A stretch of 47,081 bases of DNA, from assembly GCA_946481735.1 (NCBI GenBank), contig CAMLOU010000010.1, positions 1-47,081 of the forward strand, in the 5' to 3' direction. Of the stretch, positions 1-9,649 are shown piece after piece. The DNA is from an uncultured Cellvibrio sp. GTDB lineage: Bacteria; Pseudomonadota; Gammaproteobacteria; Pseudomonadales; Cellvibrionaceae. Each line of letters begins with the position of its first letter. Position 1 is the first letter of the stretch. The notes below the pieces were generated by a model. It worked only from the letters and a program-made list of their open reading frames with translations, ran no database searches and was not told the origin of the DNA. The translations under genes were made by a program, and so were the position numbers.

Positions 1-996
1 CTGCCGCTGCCGCAAAAGGGTAAAGCAAATTTAATTGCCACACTGGGTGAGGGCGACGGCGGACTGGTATTGGCAGGACACAGTGATACCGTGCCCTATG
101 ATACGCATCGCTGGCAGACTGATCCGTTTAAACTGACGGAGAAAGACGGCAAGCTTTTTGGTTTGGGCGCCACCGATATGAAGGGATTTTTTCCGGTAGT
201 GATCGAAGCATTAAAACCTTACTTGACGGTGCCGCTGAAGCAGCCAGTGATTATCCTCGCGACGGCCGATGAGGAAAGCAGCATGAGCGGCGCCCGCGCC
301 CTGGCAGCGAGCGGCACTCCCAAAGGACGCTATGCCGTGATTGGTGAGCCCACTGAGTTGGTGCCGGTGCGCATGCATAAAGGCATTATGATGGAGGCAA
401 TTCGGGTACAGGGCAGCAGTGGTCACTCGTCCAATCCCGCCCTGGGTAATAGCGCGCTTGATAGCATGAATAAGGTCATGAGCGAATTAATCTCATTGCG
501 CGCTGAATTACAAACCCGCTACCGCAACCCCGGTTTTGCTGTTGCCGTCCCCACGCTGAATTTGGGGTGCATACACGGTGGCGATGGTGCGAATCGCATT
601 TGCGGTGAATGTGAACTGCATTTTGATCTGCGCCTTTTACCTGGTATGGATAACGATGAGGTGCGCCGTATTATTCAGCAGCGTTTGAATCCTATTGCCC
701 AGGCCACTGGCACCGATATTATTTTGTCCTCCTTATTTGAAGGCGTCGATGCCTTCGCCGAAGATGAGCATTCTGCCTTAGTGCAAACCTGCGAGGCGCT
801 CACCGGTAAACGCAGCGAGAGCGTTGCTTTTGCTACCGAGGCACCCTTTATGCAACAGCTCGGTATGCAAACCGTGGTGCTTGGGCCCGGTTCCATCAAC
901 CAGGCTCATCAACCCGATGAGTTTATTGACACACGACAGATTGAACCGGCCATCGCCATCATCCGCGGCTTGATACAAAAATTTTGCCTCGATTAA
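1..996 (+). CDS. argE: acetylornithine deacetylase ArgE, 5' end cut by window
   Basis: Zinc-dependent amidohydrolase (M20 family) that removes the acetyl group from N-acetylornithine in arginine synthesis. The frame is open from base 1, so the true start lies outside the window; the visible part is 331 residues. Visible family motifs are GHSDTVPYD (metal-binding His and the Asp after it), GATDMKG (bridging Asp) and ATADEES (catalytic and metal-binding Glu), followed by the lid/dimerisation domain with GSSGHSSNP. The C-terminal GPGSINQAHQPDEF carries the last metal-binding His. It lies about 80 bases upstream of argA on the same strand, a common arrangement for these consecutive pathway genes. 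The related succinyl-diaminopimelate desuccinylase DapE is less likely because of the argA neighbour and the motif spacing. Confidence 0.93.
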   Translation: MPLPQKGKANLIATLGEGDGGLVLAGHSDTVPYDTHRWQTDPFKLTEKDGKLFGLGATDMKGFFPVVIEALKPYLTVPLKQPVIILATADEESSMSGARALAASGTPKGRYAVIGEPTELVPVRMHKGIMMEAIRVQGSSGHSSNPALGNSALDSMNKVMSELISLRAELQTRYRNPGFAVAVPTLNLGCIHGGDGANRICGECELHFDLRLLPGMDNDEVRRIIQQRLNPIAQATGTDIILSSLFEGVDAFAEDEHSALVQTCEALTGKRSESVAFATEAPFMQQLGMQTVVLGPGSINQAHQPDEFIDTRQIEPAIAIIRGLIQKFCLD

Positions 997-1077
997 ATCT
1001 GATACACAGCACTGGCTTCTGTTTACCAGCATTTATCGCTAAGCTTGCATTATTTCGATTTTAGAAGAGAAGAGATC

Positions 1078-2394
1078 GTGCCGACCAACACTCAGGACTA
1101 CGTTAAATGGTTTCGCCATTCCTCGCCTTATATCAATAAGCACCGGGGGAAAACCTTTGTGTTGATGCTGCCCGGCGAGGCGCTAAAGCATGACAATTTC
1201 AGCAATATCATTCATGACATTGCGCTGCTCAACAGCCTTGGTGTGCGCCTGGTGGTGGTGCACGGCGCGCGCCCGCAAATTGACGCACGTTTGCAACTGG
1301 CCGGCACACAAAGTCAATTCCATCACAATTTACGCATTACTGACAGCGCGAGCCTGAATTGCGTCATCCAGGCAATTGGTGAAGCGCGGATTACCATGGA
1401 GGCCATGTTATCCACCGGCCTTCCCAATTCCCCCATGCACGGTGCGCACATGCAGGTGTTGAGCGGAAATTTCGCTGTCGCTATGCCCCACGGCGTTATT
1501 GATGGCGTGGACCTGCAGCACACCGGCAAGGTGCGCAAGGTCAATACGAAACCCTTGCAAACCGCACTCGATTCCGGCGCTATTGCATTGCTTTCACCGC
1601 TGGGTTATTCGCCCACCGGTGAAGTGTTCAATCTGTCTTTCAGTGATGTAGCAACGCATGTCGCTACCGCCATCAAGGCCGACAAACTGATAGCGTTTAT
1701 CGATGGGGACGGCGTCATCAACAATGCCGGTGACCTGGTGCGGCAGTTGTCTTTGCAGGAATGCAAGGAGTTTCTCGAAACGGAAGGCCAAACGACTCAC
1801 CCCGATCTGCGTCAGGCGCTAAGCGCTTGTTACCTGACCTGTCTGCAAGGGGTCGCACGTGCCCAATTGGTCAGCTATGCCACCGACGGTGCTCTGTTGA
1901 CTGAGCTGTTCACTCGGGATGGCTTGGGGACCATGGTTTATTCCGGCCAGTACGAACAACTTCGCACGGCTACTATTGATGACGTTGGCGGCATCATCGA
2001 ATTAATTACCCCCCTGGAAAATGACGGTATCCTGGTGCGTCGTTCCCGCGAAGTGCTGGAAACCGAAATCAATAAATTCAGTGTTATGGAGAAGGATGGC
2101 ACCATCATCGCCTGTGCAGCGCTTTATCCCTATGGTGATATGGCCGAACTTGCTTGTGTGGCGACGCATCCCGATTATCGCAAAGGGGGGCGCGCGGCAA
2201 GTTTAATGGAACATATGGAGAAGCAGGCGCGCAAACAACATATCAGGCAGCTCTTCCTGCTCACCACCCAAACAGCCCATTGGTTTATCGAGCAGGGCTT
2301 TGCCCAAGGTAACCTCAGTGATTTACCGATGGCCCGCCAGAGTTTGTATAACTACCAGCGCAACTCAAAGATCTTCGTTAAAAACCTGGATTAG
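1078..2394 (+). CDS. argA: N-acetylglutamate synthase ArgA
   Basis: Catalyses the first step of arginine synthesis, acetyl transfer from acetyl-CoA to glutamate. The N-terminal two thirds are an amino-acid-kinase-like domain (VLMLPGEA, VVVHGARPQID) that normally binds the arginine inhibitor. The C-terminal third is a GNAT acetyltransferase domain with ACVATHPDYRKGGRAASLM as the acetyl-CoA loop. I chose GTG at 1078, which gives 438 residues beginning MPTNTQDYVKWFRHSSPYI; it follows an AGAAGAG Shine-Dalgarno and matches my memory of the Pseudomonas N-terminus. A TTG at 1045 would add 11 residues but has no good ribosome site. It is probably cotranscribed with argE. Confidence 0.95.
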   Translation: MPTNTQDYVKWFRHSSPYINKHRGKTFVLMLPGEALKHDNFSNIIHDIALLNSLGVRLVVVHGARPQIDARLQLAGTQSQFHHNLRITDSASLNCVIQAIGEARITMEAMLSTGLPNSPMHGAHMQVLSGNFAVAMPHGVIDGVDLQHTGKVRKVNTKPLQTALDSGAIALLSPLGYSPTGEVFNLSFSDVATHVATAIKADKLIAFIDGDGVINNAGDLVRQLSLQECKEFLETEGQTTHPDLRQALSACYLTCLQGVARAQLVSYATDGALLTELFTRDGLGTMVYSGQYEQLRTATIDDVGGIIELITPLENDGILVRRSREVLETEINKFSVMEKDGTIIACAALYPYGDMAELACVATHPDYRKGGRAASLMEHMEKQARKQHIRQLFLLTTQTAHWFIEQGFAQGNLSDLPMARQSLYNYQRNSKIFVKNLD

Positions 2395-2473
2395 CCAACC
2401 CGCATCCGAGTTCAAGGGGCTCGCCGCAGTCCGCTACGGCCATCACGCCTGACGGGCCACCCTCGGGCTTTTC

Positions 2474-2482
2474 TGCTATGAT
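2474..2482 (+). promoter_or_regulatory. extended -10 promoter for ilvD
   Basis: TGCTATGAT is a good extended -10 (TGn followed by TATGAT at 2477-2482), about 48 bases before the ilvD ATG. No convincing -35 lies 17 bases upstream, as is usual for extended -10 promoters. A promoter here argues against a TTG start at 2482 for ilvD. Confidence 0.5.
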
Positions 2483-2529
2483 TGACCCCTTTTTTACTAC
2501 TCCGAAAACTGCTTCTACCGAGGTTGGCT

Positions 2530-4377
2530 ATGCCTGTTTATCGCTCCAAAACCACCACCGCCGGTCGCAATATGGCTGGCGCCCGCGCACTATGGCGCGC
2601 CACCGGCATGAAAGACGGGGATTTTGATAAGCCCATCATTGCCATCGCCAACTCGTTTACCCAATTTGTACCAGGTCACGTTCACCTCAAAGACCTGGGT
2701 CAACTGGTTGCGCGGGAAGTGGAAAAGGCGGGCGGTGTTGCCAAAGAATTCAATACCATCGCTGTGGATGACGGTATTGCAATGGGTCATGATGGGATGC
2801 TGTATAGCTTGCCGTCACGCGACATTATTGCTGACTCTGTGGAATATATGGTGAACGCTCACTGTGCCGATGCCCTGGTCTGTATCTCCAACTGCGACAA
2901 GATCACCCCCGGCATGCTCATGGCCGCCATGCGTTTGAATATACCGGTCGTCTTTGTATCGGGCGGTCCGATGGAGGCCGGTAAAACCAAGCTGGCAGAT
3001 CATAAGCTGGACCTTGTCGATGCCATCATTATCGGTACCGATGACACCGCCTCCGATGAAAAAGTGGACGCTTACGAACGTTCGGCCTGCCCCACCTGCG
3101 GTTCCTGTTCTGGCATGTTCACGGCCAATTCCATGAACTGCCTTACCGAAGCTCTGGGGCTCTCTCTGCCTGGCAATGGTTCCGTGCTGGCCACTCACGC
3201 TGACCGCGAACAGCTTTTTCTGGAAGCCGGGCGCCGTATCGTTGAGATCACCAAACGTTATTACGAGCAGGACGATGAGAGCGTTCTGCCCCGTTCGATT
3301 GCGAGTTTTGAGGCGTTTGAGAATGCCATGGCTCTCGATATCGCCATGGGCGGCTCGACCAACACGATCCTGCACCTATTGGCGGCAGCCCAGGAAGGTG
3401 AAGTACCGTTCACCATGACCGACATTGACCGACTCTCTCGCAAGATTCCCCAGCTCTGCAAAGTCGCACCTAACACACCCAAGTACCATATGGAGGATGT
3501 TCATCGGGCAGGGGGCGTGTTTGGCATCCTGGCGGAACTCAACCGTGCCGGCTTGCTGCACAACCATGTGCCCACCGTTCACAGCAAAACCATGCAGGAA
3601 GCACTGGATCAATGGGACATCATGTCCACTGAATCCGCTGAGGTGAAAAATTTCTACAAAGCCGGCCCTGCAGGCATTCCCACACAAGTTGCCTTTAGCC
3701 AATCCACGCGCTGGCCGACACTTGATATTGATCGCCAGGAAGGATGTATCCGTTCTATTCAGAATGCTTACTCAAAAGAAGGTGGCCTGGCAGTATTGCG
3801 CGGCAATATCGCTGTCGATGGCTGTGTGGTGAAGACATCTGGCGTAGATGAAAGCTGCTGGGTTTTTGAGGGGCCCGCACACGTCATCGAAAGCCAGGAC
3901 CAGGCAGTAGAACATATCCTTAACGGTAAAGTTAAAGCCGGCGAAGTGGTGGTTATCCGCTACGAAGGCCCACGCGGTGGCCCGGGCATGCAGGAAATGC
4001 TGTATCCCACCAGTTATCTCAAATCCAAAGGTTTAGGTAAATCCTGCGCCCTGTTAACTGACGGGCGTTTTTCCGGGGGCACGTCGGGGCTGTCTATCGG
4101 CCACGTATCGCCTGAGGCGGCGGGAGGAGGCAACATCGCCCTGATCCGGAACGGTGACATTATTCGCATCGACATTCCCAATCGCAGCATCAATGTTGCG
4201 CTGAGTGATGAGGAATTACATCAACGCCGTCAGGAGATGGAAGCCAAAGGCACCAAAGCATGGAAGCCTGCAGAGAGTCGCCCGCGTAAAGTCAGTGCTT
4301 CACTCAAAGCCTATGCCATGCTCGCCACAAGCGCTGACAAAGGTGCGGTAAGGGATCTAACCATATTGGATAATTAG
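2530..4377 (+). CDS. ilvD: dihydroxy-acid dehydratase IlvD
   Basis: Iron-sulfur enzyme that dehydrates 2,3-dihydroxy acids to 2-keto acids in isoleucine and valine synthesis. From ATG 2530 it is 615 residues, close to the 616 of E. coli IlvD, and begins [20 protein letters not shown] as in that family. Cluster cysteines are visible in [12 protein letters not shown] and in [16 protein letters not shown]. The C-terminal block [20 protein letters not shown] is the conserved dehydratase signature. An in-frame TTG at 2482 would add 16 residues but overlaps the likely -10 promoter element. The gene appears to be a single transcription unit, with its own promoter and a terminator right after the stop codon. 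Confidence 0.97.
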   Translation: MPVYRSKTTTAGRNMAGARALWRATGMKDGDFDKPIIAIANSFTQFVPGHVHLKDLGQLVAREVEKAGGVAKEFNTIAVDDGIAMGHDGMLYSLPSRDIIADSVEYMVNAHCADALVCISNCDKITPGMLMAAMRLNIPVVFVSGGPMEAGKTKLADHKLDLVDAIIIGTDDTASDEKVDAYERSACPTCGSCSGMFTANSMNCLTEALGLSLPGNGSVLATHADREQLFLEAGRRIVEITKRYYEQDDESVLPRSIASFEAFENAMALDIAMGGSTNTILHLLAAAQEGEVPFTMTDIDRLSRKIPQLCKVAPNTPKYHMEDVHRAGGVFGILAELNRAGLLHNHVPTVHSKTMQEALDQWDIMSTESAEVKNFYKAGPAGIPTQVAFSQSTRWPTLDIDRQEGCIRSIQNAYSKEGGLAVLRGNIAVDGCVVKTSGVDESCWVFEGPAHVIESQDQAVEHILNGKVKAGEVVVIRYEGPRGGPGMQEMLYPTSYLKSKGLGKSCALLTDGRFSGGTSGLSIGHVSPEAAGGGNIALIRNGDIIRIDIPNRSINVALSDEELHQRRQEMEAKGTKAWKPAESRPRKVSASLKAYAMLATSADKGAVRDLTILDN

Positions 4378-4384
4378 TGCATAG

Positions 4385-4421
4385 CGCCCATCGTAGAACG
4401 TCAGTGAAGCGATGGGTTTTT
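4385..4421 (+). terminator. rho-independent terminator after ilvD
   Basis: Inverted repeat CCCATCG (4387-4393) / CGATGGG (4410-4416) followed directly by TTTTT, a few bases after the ilvD stop. Confidence 0.75.
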
Positions 4422-4439
4422 AATCAAATTTTTGACAAT

Positions 4440-4467
4440 AAAAAAGCCAGCATCAGCTGGCTTTTTT
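4440..4467. terminator. bidirectional terminator between ilvD and the TonB operon
   Basis: AAAAAGCCAGC-ATC-AGCTGGCTTTTTT is a short perfect stem flanked by A and T runs, so it can work on both strands. It mainly fits the end of the minus-strand TonB operon, whose last stop codon is at 4488. Confidence 0.8.
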
Positions 4468-4487
4468 ATTGGATCGGTTTAACGCTA

Positions 4488-5879
4488 TTAACTTTGCTTC
4501 AACGACGCAACGCGCGCTTTTTCTCTCTCAGCAAAGCTGATGTATTGCTTGGCCAGATTAGCACTGCGCTCATCCTTTGCAGCTTCTTTGAAAGACTTAA
4601 TGGCTGCATCAAATTTGCCCATACTTAACTCAGCATTACCAATAGCAAGCAATACCTGGTCTCTGCGTTTCAGCTTGCCTTTCTTCAGCGCAGCATTACC
4701 GGCTTCGATAGCATCTTCAAAACGATCATTGAGACTGTAAAGCGTAGCCAACGTGTGCAGCAGGTTACCATCGTCTGATTTTCTTGCTGCCTTTTCCATT
4801 TCAACCAGAGACTTATCGTACTCCGCTGCCGCACGCCATGAGTTAGCGAGCAACTCAAGGTTTTTAGCGGTAGGCTCAATGGATTTATCCTTGTTGATAC
4901 CTTTATCAAGCACTTTAGCGGCCTTATAAGGCACTTCAGCTTCAAGGAAATATGACGCAAGAATGACAAGGTCCTTTTCACCGGTGACGCCGCCCATCAA
5001 GTAAGCGGTTTCAAGAGCAGCCAATTTTTGCTTATCGCGCTCGAGAATACCGTAAACCTGAGCCAGCTGACGCCAGTAAGACGCTTTAGGGTAGTGACGG
5101 ACCAATTTCTCCAATACGACTACGCCGTTTTTATAGTCTTCTTTCTCAAAATACAAACCGCGCTGCAAGCCGTACCATGATTCCTGGGGAACCTTGCCTG
5201 CTGCTTCCTGTGCGCGCACAGCTTCATTAATGTTTAACAATGCATTCTTACTATCTTCTAACTGATAGTAGAGCGTGCCAAACAGATAGTGCTGCTCTGG
5301 TTTGATCTCGCTGACATAATCAGTCCACTTAAGCATCATATCCAACGATTTACGATAATTTTCTTCATTACCGTAAAGCTGGGCCACCGTGAGAGTGGTT
5401 GAAGCTTCCAGACTGACCGGAATATTAGGCACCTGACGCAAGACCAACTCAAATTGTTCACGCGCTCTTTTGTAGTCTTCCATGCCGTAATAGGCGTAGG
5501 CAAAGAATTGGTAGAGCTGTGCCTGTTCGTAGGGATTCAGCTTATCTTTGTTTCTGGCCAGGCCGTTCAACACTTCCAATGCTTTACGCGGATTTGGTGC
5601 AGGCGGCTTACCGCCATCTTCCGGCTCTGGCGGCTGCAGCAGATTACCTGCTTCCGTCAAACCTTTCGCAAAGTCCTGGCTTACACCAGGCAAACGACGC
5701 GGCTCAAATTGCTTGTTTTTGGCTTTTACTTGCGCTTCAACAACATCAAACTTAATCAATGTTTGGTTCGGAGCAACCGAGGTTGCAACGAGTGTTACAA
5801 CACCCGGCGTTATCGCCAACACACTTGCCAGCAACGTCTTATTAAGAGCTGTTGAAACGATCGATTTAAACGATTTCAT
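4488..5879 (-). CDS. TPR-repeat protein of the TonB operon
   Basis: A 463-residue exported tetratricopeptide-repeat protein, last gene of the TonB operon. The start at 5879 follows GAGAGG and gives MKSFKSIVSTALNKTLLASV, a signal peptide or N-terminal membrane segment. The rest is helical, with TPR-like units such as NPYEQAQLYQFFAYAYYGMED, KRAREQFELVLRQVP and GKFDAAIKSFKEAAKDE. A longer frame upstream of 5879 would overlap tonB and is not needed. TPR proteins at this place are known in marine gammaproteobacterial TonB2/TtpC operons. A periplasmic scaffold or adaptor role is likely but inferred. The gap to tonB is only 13 bases, so cotranscription is expected. Confidence 0.85.
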   Translation of the reverse strand: MKSFKSIVSTALNKTLLASVLAITPGVVTLVATSVAPNQTLIKFDVVEAQVKAKNKQFEPRRLPGVSQDFAKGLTEAGNLLQPPEPEDGGKPPAPNPRKALEVLNGLARNKDKLNPYEQAQLYQFFAYAYYGMEDYKRAREQFELVLRQVPNIPVSLEASTTLTVAQLYGNEENYRKSLDMMLKWTDYVSEIKPEQHYLFGTLYYQLEDSKNALLNINEAVRAQEAAGKVPQESWYGLQRGLYFEKEDYKNGVVVLEKLVRHYPKASYWRQLAQVYGILERDKQKLAALETAYLMGGVTGEKDLVILASYFLEAEVPYKAAKVLDKGINKDKSIEPTAKNLELLANSWRAAAEYDKSLVEMEKAARKSDDGNLLHTLATLYSLNDRFEDAIEAGNAALKKGKLKRRDQVLLAIGNAELSMGKFDAAIKSFKEAAKDERSANLAKQYISFAEREKARVASLKQS

Positions 5880-5892
5880 ATTCACACCTCTC

Positions 5893-6513
5893 TTACTTCG
5901 CCAACTCGTACACGAATCTGTTACGGACACCCGGAACTTCGATCGGCACTCCATCAACAACCTTCGGACGATATTTGAATCTTTCCGCAGCGCGAATCGA
6001 TGCACGATTGAATACCGAGGTCGGTTTACCATCTTTCGTGGTGCAATCAATAGCAACCACATCTTTGGTAGACCCGTTAGCCGTTACGGTAAATTCCACA
6101 GTACAGAAGCCTTCAATACCGCGTGAAGCTGCGTTACTGGGATATTCAGGCGCAACCTTTACAATCGGTAGATACTCACCGTCGCCACTAAAACCGCCAA
6201 TATTCATGGCAATGTCAGAGTCAAACGTCGGTGCCTCCATATTGAGACCATCAAGATTAGCATCTGGTGCATCAAATTCAGGCTCTGGAATATCGGGCGG
6301 AGGGGTCTGAGGCTCTTCCGGCTTCTCCGGCTTGGCTTCTTCGTAGCGCGTCTCGATCTCGGCTTTTGGCATTTGAACATCAGCAATCTTGGTCTCTTTC
6401 TCTTCTGGAGCTTCACCAAGATCTTTGTTGATCAACGAATGCATCAAAAACAGAAGCAGGAAGGTGGCAACCACCCCCAAACCTCCAGCTATACCTACTC
6501 TTGCAATGTTCAT
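5893..6513 (-). CDS. tonB: energy transducer TonB
   Basis: A 206-residue TonB. The N-terminus has one membrane anchor (GGLGVVATFLLLFLMHSLI), then a Pro/Glu-rich periplasmic spacer (KPEKPEEPQTPPPDIPEPEF). The C-terminal receptor-binding domain starts near PEYPSNAASRGIEGFCTVEF, with the conserved YP motif and ending in RFVYELAK. It passes proton-motive energy from ExbB/ExbD to outer-membrane TonB-dependent receptors. The short spacer is typical of TonB2-type proteins, which often need an extra partner such as TtpC. The gene starts 6 bases after the exbD stop. Confidence 0.93.
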   Translation of the reverse strand: MNIARVGIAGGLGVVATFLLLFLMHSLINKDLGEAPEEKETKIADVQMPKAEIETRYEEAKPEKPEEPQTPPPDIPEPEFDAPDANLDGLNMEAPTFDSDIAMNIGGFSGDGEYLPIVKVAPEYPSNAASRGIEGFCTVEFTVTANGSTKDVVAIDCTTKDGKPTSVFNRASIRAAERFKYRPKVVDGVPIEVPGVRNRFVYELAK

Positions 6514-6519
6514 AGCGGC

Positions 6520-6924
6520 CTATTTCTTTTCAGTTGAGACAGCGACATCATCTACGCCTGCTTCACGTGCGGCGTTGGTGATATCAACTAACAGCTCGAT
6601 ACTGGCTTCACTATCAGACTGGATTACCACAGTTCCTTTGGGATTTTCAGCCAATAGGCGTTCAATAGCCTGACGAACACCGCGCGGATCAACACGGTTT
6701 TTATCAATCCAGATTTCATTGTTATTGCTGACAGCAATCAGAATACTGGCACGTTTTTTCTCATCCGCTGTGGTCGCTTCAGGACGATTCACTTCGATAC
6801 CAGCTTCTTTAATGAAAGTTGCCGTAACAATGAAGAAAATCAACATAATGAAGACCACGTCAAGCATGGGCGTCAGGTCAATTGCCTGAGCTTCTTCTTC
6901 GGGTTTTGCACTATTTCTGGCCAT
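6520..6924 (-). CDS. exbD: ExbD-type biopolymer transport protein
   Basis: A 134-residue inner-membrane protein with one transmembrane helix (LDVVFIMLIFFIVTATFI) and a periplasmic domain. The motif DLTPMLDVVFIMLIFF holds the conserved membrane aspartate that carries protons in ExbD/TolR/MotB-type channels. It is paired with exbB and tonB in the same operon. The upstream GAAGAG supports the ATG at 6924. TolR is excluded by the TonB context. Confidence 0.93.
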   Translation of the reverse strand: MARNSAKPEEEAQAIDLTPMLDVVFIMLIFFIVTATFIKEAGIEVNRPEATTADEKKRASILIAVSNNNEIWIDKNRVDPRGVRQAIERLLAENPKGTVVIQSDSEASIELLVDITNAAREAGVDDVAVSTEKK

Positions 6925-6961
6925 GAGAAATCTCTTCGGTTAATTCTTTAGCACATGAACC

Positions 6962-7489
6962 TTAGTGATCCATCGTCAGGTGATCGGCAAACAGTTGATT
7001 TTCACGCTCTGCAATACGGGTCAAATAGGTATTGATAAATAAACCGGACAGTGCCGCCACCATCCCCGCCATTGTGGGGATAGTTGCTCTCGATACACCA
7101 CCAGCCATTTGCTTTGCATCACCGCCACCTGTGGTGGCCAGTACGCCAAACACTTCAATCATACCGGTTACCGTACCGAGCAGACCCATCAGAGGACAAA
7201 CCGCAATCAAGGTTGCGATCATATCCATGTTCTGTTGGATCTTGTCGGACATGCGCGAAATCATAGCCTCACGAATCTGGTGCGCATTCCAGGAGTTACG
7301 TTCTTTACGCGCCTCCCAGGCATCCAGAGATCGTTGTACGTCACCTTTCAGACTCCCCTTGAAATACCAGACGCGTTCAAAAGCCAGCGTCCACATAACA
7401 AAGGTAAGGGCGGCAATCCAATACATCAAAGGGCCGCCCTGATCCATAAAGGCTCCAATGGCTGCAAATGCGTCCATTAATGCCTGCAT
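6962..7489 (-). CDS. exbB: ExbB-type MotA/TolQ/ExbB proton channel protein
   Basis: A 175-residue inner-membrane proton-channel subunit. Three membrane segments are visible: around GPLMYWIAALTFVMWTLAF, around MDMIATLIAVCPLMGLLGTV and around ATIPTMAGMVAALSGLFIN. The block PLMGLLGTVTGMIEVFGVL is the MotA/TolQ/ExbB family signature. The ATG at 7489 sits 7 bases after AGGAG. It is the small, standard ExbB of this operon and the natural partner of ExbD; the larger TtpC-like protein is upstream. Confidence 0.92.
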   Translation of the reverse strand: MQALMDAFAAIGAFMDQGGPLMYWIAALTFVMWTLAFERVWYFKGSLKGDVQRSLDAWEARKERNSWNAHQIREAMISRMSDKIQQNMDMIATLIAVCPLMGLLGTVTGMIEVFGVLATTGGGDAKQMAGGVSRATIPTMAGMVAALSGLFINTYLTRIAERENQLFADHLTMDH

Positions 7490-7499
7490 GAGTTATCTC

Positions 7500-8870
7500 C
7501 TACTTGCGTTCAGCGTTTTCGGCGATGATACCTGCAGTCTGCTCTTCCAGGACATGAACGATGCGCTTGGCGCGACCGTTAACCAGGGTATGCATCAGAA
7601 CCACAGGAATTGCAACCACCAGACCTTGTACGGTCGTAACCAGCGCTGCAGAAATACCGCCCGCCATGTTTTTAGGATCGCCAGCACCGAAGATGGTGAT
7701 CGCCTGGAAGGTCTCGATCATACCGGTTACGGTACCGAGCAGACCCAGCAGCGGAGCAACGGCAGCGATAATTTTCAATATGGCCAAGCCGCTCTCGATA
7801 GCAGGACGCTCTTTCAGAACCGCTTCTTCGAGCTTCAATTCCAGAGTTTCATTGTCCGCTTTTGGATTGTCTTCAGCCACTTTGAGCACACGACCCAGTG
7901 GGTTGTTGGGGTTTGGTTTGTTCGATTTAAGCTGTGCACTTACTTTTGCACTGACACCGAACAACACCAGAATACGCCACAAACCAAGCAATACACCGAA
8001 AATACCCACACCAGTGATTACATAACCAACCAGACCACCGTGATGCCATTGTTCAACAAGCGTTTCCTTGTTGATCAAAGCGGCCAGCAATGAACCACCA
8101 GTAGGGCCAGTAGGATCAATACCCACGCCAGTCAGACCAGAGGTAGCAGCTTGCAGCTCGGAGGCGCCGGCAGAGTAGCCATCCGGTTGACGTGGCAATT
8201 CTTCAATTTTGCTGCCATCGAAAGTCAGGTATTGGCCATTAGATACCAGGTTCCATACACCGATACGTACGATTTCCTGCTCAGCTCTGTCACCGTTAGG
8301 CTTAATGACTACACCGTTGAACTTGCTGACACGACCGCCTTCAACCATCTCACGCTGAACTTCGTACCACAGGCGTTCAATTTCAGCGATAGTAGGCAGC
8401 TTGGTGTTGCTGTTCATCTTGTCGATCAGGTCTTCAAGGAAGTCACCGCGATTCGGGTATTGGGCGCTTACCAGAGAACTTTCGGTAGCCACACGCAGGT
8501 CACCGGCGGTTGATGTCAAGTGACCAAACAACTCGCGCATTGAACCCAGACGCTCATTAAATTGGGTTCTCTTGGCGGTTACTTGCAACTCTTGATCAGA
8601 GTGAACTTTCTCCAAACGCTCGGAACGGGCTTCTTCAGCCTGGCGAGTCGCTTTAGCCTGTGCCAACAAATTAGCCTGATTGGCCTTGTTGCGCGTGAAC
8701 TCTGCTTCGCGTTGACGATGCTCAGCCGTTTCAGCGATCTGGGACTTTTTTACCATGTCCAACAGCTGATCCAGCGTTGCGGCCTTTTCAGCCTGCGCTA
8801 AAGCAAAACTGCTGCTCAGCAAGCCTGCGGCTACAAGAGCCATGCAGCTTTTTACAAACTTCATCTTCAT
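7500..8870 (-). CDS. ttpC: TtpC-like large MotA/TolQ/ExbB protein
   Basis: A 456-residue protein with two parts. Residues 1 to about 25 form a signal peptide (MALVAAGLLSSSFALAQA). A periplasmic region with a long coiled coil (about 30-120) and a globular part follow to about residue 260. The C-terminal 190 residues are a full MotA/TolQ/ExbB domain with PLLGLLGTVTGMIETFQAI. This architecture is that of TtpC, the extra component of Vibrio and related TonB2 systems. Its start overlaps the stop of the DUF3450 gene by 4 bases (ATGA), so translation is probably coupled. Two ExbB-family proteins in one operon is the rule for this type. Confidence 0.88.
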   Translation of the reverse strand: MKMKFVKSCMALVAAGLLSSSFALAQAEKAATLDQLLDMVKKSQIAETAEHRQREAEFTRNKANQANLLAQAKATRQAEEARSERLEKVHSDQELQVTAKRTQFNERLGSMRELFGHLTSTAGDLRVATESSLVSAQYPNRGDFLEDLIDKMNSNTKLPTIAEIERLWYEVQREMVEGGRVSKFNGVVIKPNGDRAEQEIVRIGVWNLVSNGQYLTFDGSKIEELPRQPDGYSAGASELQAATSGLTGVGIDPTGPTGGSLLAALINKETLVEQWHHGGLVGYVITGVGIFGVLLGLWRILVLFGVSAKVSAQLKSNKPNPNNPLGRVLKVAEDNPKADNETLELKLEEAVLKERPAIESGLAILKIIAAVAPLLGLLGTVTGMIETFQAITIFGAGDPKNMAGGISAALVTTVQGLVVAIPVVLMHTLVNGRAKRIVHVLEEQTAGIIAENAERK

Positions 8871-9649
8871 TGTGCTGCCTCCGGAGCTTGAACAGGTACG
8901 GTTAAGATGTCTGGAGAGGCCTGTTTACGCGCAATACGCAAACCTTTGAGAATGAGAGAGCGGTAGGAATCATCCAATTCAACCCAGGCATTCTGGGTCG
9001 CATCCCAGGCACCGGACAGCTCAGTATCAGTGGTTTGATACATTAACGAGACGCGGCCGACCTGCAGAATATTCACTTCACGATCCTGACCACCCACATT
9101 GAGGGTAGCCTTGTACTCATTCAGGAAGCGACCGTAATCGGATTCGATCTTGTAGGCTTCGAGCACCTGACGGAATTTTTCGGAAACGGAGATATCGGCA
9201 CGATCCTGATTGTCGCGCAGCATCTGGATACGGTTTTGACGCTCTTCCAGCAGGAAGGGCTTATCCAGAGCGATAAATTGCTCCAGCGCATCCAGCATAC
9301 GCATGATCAGCGGTTGAATCTGACGCTCAACAACTGTCACCTGCTCGATAGAAGCATCGAGATCTTTGATCACTTGCAATTGGGCGGCAACTTGCTTTTC
9401 CAACTGAGCGTTATATACGCGGAGACCTTCGATTTCTTTGTTGACCGCTTTGAATTCTTGGGTAAGGTCATCAGTTTCCTGAGCCAGTCGATCAATTCGT
9501 TTTTGTGATTCTTGTGCCAAGGTCGTCTTGGTTTGACCTACCTGGAGAACTGCATCCAGGGTTTGATCTGCCTGAGCAACGCTACCCATTAGCGCGCCGG
9601 CAGAAAGCACGGTGGATAAAACCACGGCTTTCAATCGCTGTTTTTTCAT
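8867..9649 (-). CDS. DUF3450 periplasmic coiled-coil protein
   Basis: A 260-residue exported protein and first gene of the TonB operon. MKKQRLKAVVLSTVLSAGAL to about residue 27 (AQA) is a signal peptide. Residues 35-110 form a long coiled coil (SQKRIDRLAQETDDLTQEF, QLEKQVAAQLQVIKDLDASI), then a globular domain. The pattern matches DUF3450, a family almost always encoded next to TtpC-type TonB operons. Its function is unknown; a periplasmic partner for TtpC, which also has a coiled coil, is inferred. GGGGGGA lies 3 bases before the ATG. Confidence 0.85.
   Translation of the reverse strand: MKKQRLKAVVLSTVLSAGALMGSVAQADQTLDAVLQVGQTKTTLAQESQKRIDRLAQETDDLTQEFKAVNKEIEGLRVYNAQLEKQVAAQLQVIKDLDASIEQVTVVERQIQPLIMRMLDALEQFIALDKPFLLEERQNRIQMLRDNQDRADISVSEKFRQVLEAYKIESDYGRFLNEYKATLNVGGQDREVNILQVGRVSLMYQTTDTELSGAWDATQNAWVELDDSYRSLILKGLRIARKQASPDILTVPVQAPEAAQ

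Noticed and set aside
2815..3375. 186-codon antisense frame in ilvD
   Set aside because: Fully inside a well-conserved gene, with no independent start signal.
5548..6126. 192-codon plus-strand frame across the TPR and tonB genes
   Set aside because: It is antisense to two clearly conserved genes of the TonB operon.
7458..8093. 211-codon plus-strand frame opposite ttpC and exbB
   Set aside because: It is antisense to conserved coding sequence; the peptide has no recognisable pattern.
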